Positions 58,658 through 64,000 of a stretch of DNA of 64,000 bases are shown here, in pieces. Each line of letters opens with the position of its first letter. The stretch's first letter is position 1. This stretch comes from Leclercia sp. AS011 (lineage in GTDB: Bacteria > Pseudomonadota > Gammaproteobacteria > Enterobacterales > Enterobacteriaceae): assembly GCF_037152535.1 (NCBI RefSeq), contig NZ_JBBCMA010000001.1:1364001-1428000 (forward strand), written 5' to 3'. The position numbers and the translations under genes were made by a program. The notes beneath the pieces are model-generated. The model saw only the letters and a list, made by a program, of their open reading frames with translations, did no database searches and was not told the origin of the DNA.

Positions 58658-59638
58658 TTATTTCAGCAGCGGCACATTGGCTGCACGTTGATACGGGCCG
58701 TAGATCGCCGGGTTCCAGCTGTAGCCCTGAGACTCAGGGGTAATGTGTCCGATACCCGGGAAGGCCAGGTGCGCTGCCGCCATCCACTCGCCATCTTTCG
58801 CCAGGGCATTAAATTCCTGGCCGCGGGATGAGGTGGCTCTCTTCGCATCCACGTCAAAGCGAATCGACACTTCCGGATGCGGGAACTGCACGGCCGGGGC
58901 GTGGATCAGATCCCCGATAAAGTTGATGGCCTCTCCTTCTGAGGCAAACCGATACACCGTGCTGCCAGGGGTGTGGCCGACGGCATAGGTGGTCTGGACT
59001 TCGGGGATCGGCGAGGCCGGCGGCACGAAGGTTTTCAGCTTTCCGGCTGCTTTATAGGCGGCCAGGGCGTGCCGGGCGATAGCAAAATACTCTTTTGCAT
59101 TGGCCGGGGCGCTGGCCTCTTTGGCCGGATCCAGCCAGTAATCGGCTTCCCCCTGCGGCACCCAGACGGTGGCATTGGGGAACAGCGCCTTACCCAAGGC
59201 ATCGCTCAGGCCGCAGACGTGGTCCAGGTGGAGGTGGGTCAGGAAGATGGTATCCACCTGCTCAGGCCGATACCCGGAGGCCTCCATGTTGGGAATTAAC
59301 TGCCCTGCGGTTTGCGGCACGCAGTGGCCCGCCCCGCTGTCAATCATCACCAGATGTGTACCGGTATTCACCAGAAAAGCGTTAAAGGAGGTGGGCATGC
59401 GCTCGGCATCAATCTTATGTTGCGCCAGCAGTTCGCGGATTTTGTCCGCGGAGAGCCCTTTTAGCAGCCCAGGCGAGAGATCGTTGTAGCCATCGAAAAG
59501 CGCCGTCACCTCATTTTGCCCTACCGCCAGGCGGTAATACCCTGGCACCTGCTGGCGCACCTGCGCGGGGGCATCAGCCCAGACGTTGCTCACTAAAAAC
59601 AGGCTGCTGAGGGCTAACACCGTGGTCATCTTTTTCAT
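58658..59638 (-). CDS. exported metallo-beta-lactamase-fold hydrolase
   Basis: A 326-residue periplasmic protein. A signal peptide (about 1-21, cleavage near VWA) is followed by an MBL domain with the metal motif HLHLDH (His135, His137, Asp139, His140) and the downstream GHTPGS and GDLIHAP segments. The fold with SFNAFLVNTG resembles lactonase-type or AHL-degrading members, but the activity is unproven. ATG 59638 is chosen because GGAG lies five bases upstream; a GTG two codons earlier is the alternative. It is divergent from a LysR gene. Confidence 0.85.
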   Translation of the reverse strand: MKKMTTVLALSSLFLVSNVWADAPAQVRQQVPGYYRLAVGQNEVTALFDGYNDLSPGLLKGLSADKIRELLAQHKIDAERMPTSFNAFLVNTGTHLVMIDSGAGHCVPQTAGQLIPNMEASGYRPEQVDTIFLTHLHLDHVCGLSDALGKALFPNATVWVPQGEADYWLDPAKEASAPANAKEYFAIARHALAAYKAAGKLKTFVPPASPIPEVQTTYAVGHTPGSTVYRFASEGEAINFIGDLIHAPAVQFPHPEVSIRFDVDAKRATSSRGQEFNALAKDGEWMAAAHLAFPGIGHITPESQGYSWNPAIYGPYQRAANVPLLK

Positions 59639-59746
59639 CGTCACTCCGAATTCACTGTTTATCAGGATGTGAAGTGACTATGGCGCTATAACGATAATTA
59701 GTGTAGATGTGTAATTTGATACGCCAGTATAACGGGAAGCGAGATA

Positions 59747-60643
59747 ATGCGGCTGGAGGATGTGGAAGTGTTCGTTGAAGCGATAAAAGCGGGTAGCCTG
59801 GCGGGAGCCGCGCGTCGGCTCTCGATGAGCGCTATGGCAGCGTCGCGATGCCTTAATAACCTGGAAGCGGAGCTGGGGGTCCGGCTGGTGCATCGCACCA
59901 CGCGCTCCCTGTCACCCACCAGCGACGGCGAGGTCTTTTTGCCCCATGCCCAGGCGCTGCTGGAAGATAAAACCAATGCCCTGGCCGACCTGTTTCCCGA
60001 TGGTGCCCACCTCTCCGGGCGGCTGCGTATCACCGCCTCGGCGGCGTTTGGCCGCAAGATCGTCGCCCCGCTGCTGCCCGACTTTATGCGCCAGCATCCG
60101 GCCCTGCAGGTCGATCTGCTCGCCACCGATGAGCAGGTGGATATTGTCGGGAAAGGCATCGACGTGGCGTTACGTATCGCCCCGCTGCGGGACAACCGGC
60201 TGGTTGCCCATCGCCTGTGTGACAATCCCCGCGACCTGTGCGCCAGCCCTGACTATCTGGCGGCGAACGGCTATCCGCAAACGCTCAGCGATCTGGCAAC
60301 GCACAGCTGCCTGACCACCTCTGATACCACCCACTGGTGGTTTGAGCAGGCCGGGCAGCGGAGCAGAAAAAAGGTATCCGGGCGATTTTCAGCGAATTCC
60401 ATTGAGGCGATCTTTGAGGCCTGCCAGGGGGGAATGGGGATCGCCAACTTATCCCGCTGGTACGTGGGTCCCGCTATTGCCCGGGGCGAGCTTAAGCGGA
60501 TTGTGCTGGCGGACGCCGAACCGGAAGCCCTTGCCGTCTGGGCCGTTTATCCGACTTCGCGGCTGATCCCGGCTAAGGTGCGTAAGTTTGTCGAGGCGCT
60601 GGAGGCGCGGCTGGTGCAGAACCCGCTCACGCCAGGAGCCTGA
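59747..60643 (+). CDS. LysR-family regulator divergent from the hydrolase pair
   Basis: A 298-residue LysR-type regulator of the DhcR/AaeR-like group. The helix-turn-helix (about 3-60: VEVFVEAIKAGSLAGAARRL, SAMAASRCLNNLE) is followed by an effector domain typical of aromatic/aldehyde-responsive members (GRLRITASAAFGR, LVAHRLCDNPRDLCASPDYL). The divergent spacing (109 bases) to the MBL/hydrolase unit implies it controls those two genes. It ends two bases before the convergent malI stop. Confidence 0.85.
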   Translation: MRLEDVEVFVEAIKAGSLAGAARRLSMSAMAASRCLNNLEAELGVRLVHRTTRSLSPTSDGEVFLPHAQALLEDKTNALADLFPDGAHLSGRLRITASAAFGRKIVAPLLPDFMRQHPALQVDLLATDEQVDIVGKGIDVALRIAPLRDNRLVAHRLCDNPRDLCASPDYLAANGYPQTLSDLATHSCLTTSDTTHWWFEQAGQRSRKKVSGRFSANSIEAIFEACQGGMGIANLSRWYVGPAIARGELKRIVLADAEPEALAVWAVYPTSRLIPAKVRKFVEALEARLVQNPLTPGA

Positions 60644-60645
60644 GG

Positions 60646-61674
60646 CTATTTCACCGTGACTAAGCGGGCGGAGACAATCTGATGCCCGGCCTGCACGTCT
60701 GATTTCTCAATCCGCTGCATAATGCGATCTGCCAGGGTGTAGCCCATCTCCCGTGCCGGAGTGGTCGCCCAGACGATAGGCAGATCGTCCAGCGCGTTTT
60801 CTGACACATCCGCAAAGGCACCAAGGGCCACCTGATGGCCAAAGAAGGTTTCAACCCCGCCTTCGCCGCTCTGACGTCCGGCGCGGATCAAGCCAAACCA
60901 GGCCCCCATGGCAATCACGTCGTTATAGCAAATCACGGCGCTGATGGTCGGGCTGGCGCGGAGTAAGGCCCCGATCGCCTCTGCCGCCTGCTTCTGGCTG
61001 GAGCCACACTCCACCACCCATTCACTGTGGAACGGCAACCCGTATTTGATCAGCGTCGAACAGTAGCCGCCCACCCGCTCGGCGCGGGTCAGGGACGAGC
61101 TTTGCCCGCCCAGCCAGGCGATCCGCTGATGGCCGCGACGGATAAGATGTTCGGTCAGCATTTGTGCCGCCTGCATGTTGTCCGGGCGCAGGGTGTCGGC
61201 TTCGTCGAGATAGCTGGCGCGGGAGGCAAACACCAGCGGGACGCCCTTCTCCGCTGCCCGCTCGCAGAGTTCATTGCTCACCCCGGAGGCCCCGGCAACG
61301 ATCACCCCGTCCACTCCCTGGGTCAGGAGCATGTCGAGGCGCTGAAGCAGCTGATCGGCCTCGCGACCGCCGTGCAGTAAAAAGACCATCCGCCCCTGGG
61401 CTTCCAGCGCCTCCGTCAGGCCCGCGGTCAGTTCTGCGTAGAACGGCGAAGTGAGGTCGCGGACGATCAGGCCAATCACCCCGCTCTGCCCGCCGCGCAG
61501 CGCCGAGGCCTGGCGATTACGCACAAAACCCAGCTGCTCAACCGCCTCGTTAACCCGCTGACCGGTTGCGGGCGAGATACGCCCTTTCCCGCTCAGCACC
61601 AGAGAAACGGTGCTGACGGAAACGCCCGCCGCCAGGGCGACGTCATTGATAGTGATCTTTTTCGCTACAGCCAT
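60646..61674 (-). CDS. malI: LacI-family repressor MalI
   Basis: A 342-residue LacI-type repressor, the same length as E. coli MalI. The DNA-binding domain (about 5-60: TINDVALAAGVSVSTVSLVL) is followed by a periplasmic-binding-like sensor domain. It represses malXY and itself. The ATG at 61674 (MAVAKK) gives the E. coli length; an upstream in-frame start is rejected. Two MalI operators lie between it and malX. Its target malX is broken here, although the repressor is intact. Confidence 0.94.
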   Translation of the reverse strand: MAVAKKITINDVALAAGVSVSTVSLVLSGKGRISPATGQRVNEAVEQLGFVRNRQASALRGGQSGVIGLIVRDLTSPFYAELTAGLTEALEAQGRMVFLLHGGREADQLLQRLDMLLTQGVDGVIVAGASGVSNELCERAAEKGVPLVFASRASYLDEADTLRPDNMQAAQMLTEHLIRRGHQRIAWLGGQSSSLTRAERVGGYCSTLIKYGLPFHSEWVVECGSSQKQAAEAIGALLRASPTISAVICYNDVIAMGAWFGLIRAGRQSGEGGVETFFGHQVALGAFADVSENALDDLPIVWATTPAREMGYTLADRIMQRIEKSDVQAGHQIVSARLVTVK

Positions 61675-61704
61675 GTGGTGGCGTGTCTCCCTGATAATGA
61701 GATC

Positions 61705-61720
61705 GGTAAAACGTTTTATC
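61705..61720 (-). promoter_or_regulatory. MalI operator of malI
   Basis: GGTAAAACGTTTTATC differs from the palindrome GATAAAACGTTTTATC at one base. It lies 31 bases upstream of the malI start, matching the autorepression site in E. coli. Confidence 0.8.
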
Positions 61721-61783
61721 AATACGTTATCTTTATACTCTTTGCCAAAGCCTGAGAATGTGATTTAGCGCGCACTAAACTTT

Positions 61784-61799
61784 GATAAAACGTTTTATC
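61784..61799 (+). promoter_or_regulatory. MalI operator of malX, with nearby CRP half-site
   Basis: GATAAAACGTTTTATC is a perfect 16-bp palindrome 54 bases before malX. Upstream, TGTGA-N6-GCGCA (61759-61774) is a partial CRP site, consistent with the shared CRP activation of the divergent malI and malX promoters known in E. coli. Confidence 0.85.
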
Positions 61800-61852
61800 T
61801 TCTCGCAGCACTGAGGCAGGTAAACCTATTTTAACAATAAAGGAGTCGTTTT

Positions 61853-63016
61853 ATGACGGCGAAAGCAGCACAAAAAATCTCGCTATGGGAATTTTTCCAG
61901 CAACTGGGTAAGACCTTTATGCTGCCCGTGGCTCTGCTCTCCTTCTGCGGGATCATGCTGGGGATCGGCAGCTCCCTCAGCAGCCACGATGTCATTACGC
62001 TGATCCCGTTCCTCGGCAACCCTGTGCTGCAGGCGATCTTTATCTGGATGAGCAAGGTCGGCTCCTTTGCCTTTAGCTTCCTGCCGGTGATGTTCTGTAT
62101 CGCCATCCCGCTGGGGCTGGCCCGCGAAAACAAAGGCGTGGCGGCGTTTGCCGGTTTCGTTGGCTACGCGGTGATGAACCTGGCGGTTAACTTCTGGCTG
62201 ACCGCGAAAGGCATTCTGCCCACCACCGATGCGGCGGTGCTGAAAGCCAACAACATCCAGAGCGTGATCGGGATTCAGTCTATCGATACCGGGATCCTGG
62301 GCGCAGTGATTGCCGGGGTGATCATCTGGATGCTGCACGAGCGTTTCCACAATATTCGCCTGCCGGACGCGCTGGCCTTCTTCGGCGGCACGCGCTTTGT
62401 GCCGATTGTTACTCTGGTGGTGATGGGTCTGTTTGGCCTGGTGATCCCGCTGATCTGGCCGGTCTTCGCCATGGGCATTACCGGCATTGGCCGGATCATT
62501 AACAGTGCCGGTGATTTTGGCCCGATGATTTTCGGTACCGGCGAACGTCTGCTGCTGCCGTTTGGCCTCCAGCATATTCTGGTGGCGCTGATCCGCTTCA
62601 CCGAAGCGGGCGGCACCATGGAGGTGTGCGGGCACGACGTGAGCGGCGCGCTGACCATCTTCCAGGCGCAGCTGAGCTGCCCGACCACCCACGGCTTCTC
62701 CGAGAGCGCCACCCGCTTCCTCTCTCAGGGTAAAATGCCGGCCTTCCTCGGCGGCCTGCCGGGAGCCGCGCTGGCGATGTACCACTGCGCCCGTCCGGAA
62801 AACCGTCATAAGATTAAAGGCCTGCTGATCTCCGGCGTCATTGCCTGCGTGGTGGGCGGCACCACCGAACCGATCGAGTTCCTGTTCCTGTTCGTCGCCC
62901 CGGTGCTGTACCTCATTCACGCCGTGCTGACCGGGCTGGGCTTCACCGTGATGGCGGTGCTGGGCGTGACCATCGGGAACACTAAAGTAAATTGGCCCTC
63001 ATTGAACGGGGGATAA
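61853..63016 (+). pseudogene. malX: malX, truncated by inserted DNA
   Basis: The first 377 codons match the E. coli maltose/glucose PTS permease MalX (EIICB, 530 residues): GFSESATRFLSQGKMPAFLGG and GGTTEPIEFLFLF are the EIIC signatures. At about 62983, inside the segment GVTIGNT, the match stops; ten unrelated residues (KVNWPSLNGG) lead to a stop at 63016. The end of EIIC and the whole phosphorylatable EIIB domain are missing, so the protein cannot phosphorylate sugar on its own. AAAGGAG precedes the ATG. The remainder may lie beyond the window. Confidence 0.88.
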
Positions 63017-63052
63017 CAATTTAATCCCCTGAATCTTAATTTAATCAAGGGG
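63008..63052 (+). promoter_or_regulatory. leader with mutually exclusive hairpins
   Basis: GGGGAT (63009-63014) can pair with ATCCCC (63024-63029). The same CCCCT (63026-63030) can instead pair with AGGGG (63048-63052), which is the Shine-Dalgarno of the gene at 63058. One fold exposes and the other hides the ribosome binding site. The function is inferred from pairing only. Confidence 0.35.
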
Positions 63053-63057
63053 TTAAC

Positions 63058-63711
63058 ATGAACACTGTCACTCTCAGCAACGGCAAAACCTACCGCAAAA
63101 CCTCCGCTAACATCTACGAAGTTAAAACTATCCGTGTTCACGCTGAAACTGGTTTAGCGATTTGGGCGCGTGTTACCTCTGAAAAAATCAAAGCAGAACT
63201 CGAAACTGTTTTAGCTATAGAAGCTGTTGAAATCGATAAAGCGTTTGTTGCTTTCTGGCGTGAGTGCGAAACCACTGATGTGCTTAAAGCCGCTACTTTA
63301 TACGCACAGATTCTTGATGAAGCGACCGCTATCAACAACGAAATTGATTCGATTGTTTCTTACGCTGGCAACACCTCCCCTGTTCAGATCGACGGTGATA
63401 TTAACTGGATTTTCGATGCCGCTGTTTCTGTGTGGCACCGTCATCAGGGAATTGAAATCGTTCACACGGTAGAAACGGTTGTAACCACTACCACAACCAC
63501 TATTACCGAGATCAAGCCTGTAATCGCTTCTACTAACGATTACGACAACCTGGTTAAAACGGTTGAGGAATCCACTCACCAGAACAAGGTAAAGCTGTTC
63601 TGTGAGGTTACAGGCCAATCCTCCGAAATGGCTGAACTGATGCTTTCCCGTTCTGATGGGTTCCTTCTGGGGGCAATCAAAAGCTTTCAGGGGGTGCGGG
63701 ATGCAGGCTAA
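63058..63711 (+). CDS. hypothetical protein of the malX insertion
   Basis: A 217-residue soluble protein starting MNTVTLSNGKTYRK. Its first half is helical and charged; a Thr-rich linker (about 141-148, VVTTTTTTITE) leads to a C-terminal helical part (about 160-215). AGGGG (63048-63052) gives a good ribosome binding site. I do not recognise the family. The Thr linker suggests two domains. Its stop overlaps the start of the next small ORF, so the two are translationally coupled. Confidence 0.65.
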   Translation: MNTVTLSNGKTYRKTSANIYEVKTIRVHAETGLAIWARVTSEKIKAELETVLAIEAVEIDKAFVAFWRECETTDVLKAATLYAQILDEATAINNEIDSIVSYAGNTSPVQIDGDINWIFDAAVSVWHRHQGIEIVHTVETVVTTTTTTITEIKPVIASTNDYDNLVKTVEESTHQNKVKLFCEVTGQSSEMAELMLSRSDGFLLGAIKSFQGVRDAG

Positions 63712-63793
63712 ACGACGGGCGGTGATGGTTCCCCGTTACCAACTGATTCTTCTGGTACTCCTGATTCTGATGGCCTGCACCGATCTGGTGTAA
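63701..63793 (+). CDS. 30-residue membrane or lipoprotein-like peptide
   Basis: MQAKRRAVMVPRYQ followed by a hydrophobic run ending LLILMAC and TDLV. The basic N-terminus, hydrophobic core and Cys look like a lipoprotein signal with a mature part of only a few residues, or a single-span membrane peptide. AGGGGG (63689-63694) lies seven to eight bases upstream. It overlaps the end of the preceding gene by 11 bases. The role is unknown; phage lysis or lysis-release peptides can look like this. Confidence 0.45.
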   Translation: MQAKRRAVMVPRYQLILLVLLILMACTDLV

Positions 63794-63918
63794 ACAAAAG
63801 CTGTTGAAGTACGTAAATAATTAATGGTCAAACTCATTAAACAGAATAATAACCAAACTCGATATCTCTAGCGCCGTTTTAATAACATGCACGGCAAAAT
63901 TACATAAGGTACATTAAA

Positions 63919-64000
63919 GTGAATAAATTCAAATTATCCATTCTGTTGGCGGCTGTTGTTTTGTCTGGTTGCGCTAATACAGGTAAACATTTTACTGGGA
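63919..64000 (+). CDS. putative lipoprotein, N-terminal part (runs off the right edge)
   Basis: A GTG at 63919 opens MNKFKLSILLAAVVLSGCAN, a clear lipoprotein signal with lipobox LSGC (Cys at residue 18). AAGG (63906-63909) precedes it. The frame is open to the window end. The mature domain is not visible, so no function can be given. It belongs to the foreign DNA inserted in malX. Confidence 0.6.
   Translation, partial: MNKFKLSILLAAVVLSGCANTGKHFTG

Larger units (their letters stand above)
62984..64000. mobile_element. foreign DNA inserted in malX (left end)
   Basis: From about 62984 to the window edge, base composition and codon use shift to lower GC, and none of the core genes that follow malX (such as malY) appears. 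It carries an unknown 217-residue protein, a 30-residue membrane peptide and the start of a lipoprotein. No integrase or transposase is visible in this first kilobase. It may be a prophage, an island or, less likely, an assembly chimera. Confidence 0.6.

Overview
The window reads as a chromosomal segment from the replication-terminus region of an Enterobacteriaceae member close to Enterobacter, Leclercia or Lelliottia. GC-rich core genes closely match Escherichia coli and Salmonella families (mlc, ynfLM, asr, mdtJI, tqsA, smrA, abgRABT, ogt, fnr, uspE, pntAB, ydgHI, folM, rstAB, tus, fumCA, manA, ydgA, malI). The genus is an inference from gene content. The terminus placement rests on a Tus-binding Ter site directly upstream of tus.

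Layout. 1-6.7 kb: accessory genes (truncated LysR regulator, alpha/beta hydrolase, MFS and LysE transporters, two unknown proteins, a lipoprotein, a GST, a DUF1275 protein). 6.9-10.3 kb: the Salmonella-type osmoprotectant importer OsmYXWV, followed by clcB, bioD2, mlc and ynfL/ynfM. 16.4-19.4 kb: a DUF1493 gene and then an AT-rich islet with a frameshifted tyrosine integrase, a 5'-truncated reading frame and one unknown protein. 19.4-28.7 kb: M32 carboxypeptidase, acid-shock gene asr with an RstA box, ydgU, ydgD, a GGDEF-EAL protein, the mdtJI exporter with an upstream mdtU-like ORF, tqsA, an MDR reductase and smrA. 28.9-37 kb: an McaS-like sRNA, the abg p-aminobenzoyl-glutamate system, ogt, fnr and uspE. 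37-45.3 kb: an MscS-like channel, pntAB, ydgH, ydgI, folM and ydgC. 45.4-50.5 kb: rstA and rstB, split by a three-gene FecCD-type ABC importer operon that has its own Zur-like palindrome. 50.5-61.7 kb: Ter-tus, fumC, fumA, manA, ydgA, a hydrolase and metallo-beta-lactamase-fold pair with a divergent LysR gene, and malI. 61.8-64 kb: malX, cut after about 377 codons by foreign DNA that runs past the window edge and carries unknown small genes.

Several parts connect. RstA, encoded at 45.4 kb, is the known activator of asr at 21.3 kb, and a near-consensus RstA box sits upstream of asr. FNR has its autoregulatory site. MalI keeps both of its palindromic operators although its target malX is broken. 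The Ter site orientation blocks forks moving left to right.

The observations most worth following are the ABC operon inside rstAB with its Zur-like operator, the insertion in malX with a leader that can fold in two ways, the islet with a dead integrase, and two small elements easily missed by annotation (the McaS-like sRNA and the mdtU-like leader ORF). All assignments come from reading the sequence and remembered family knowledge; no search was run.
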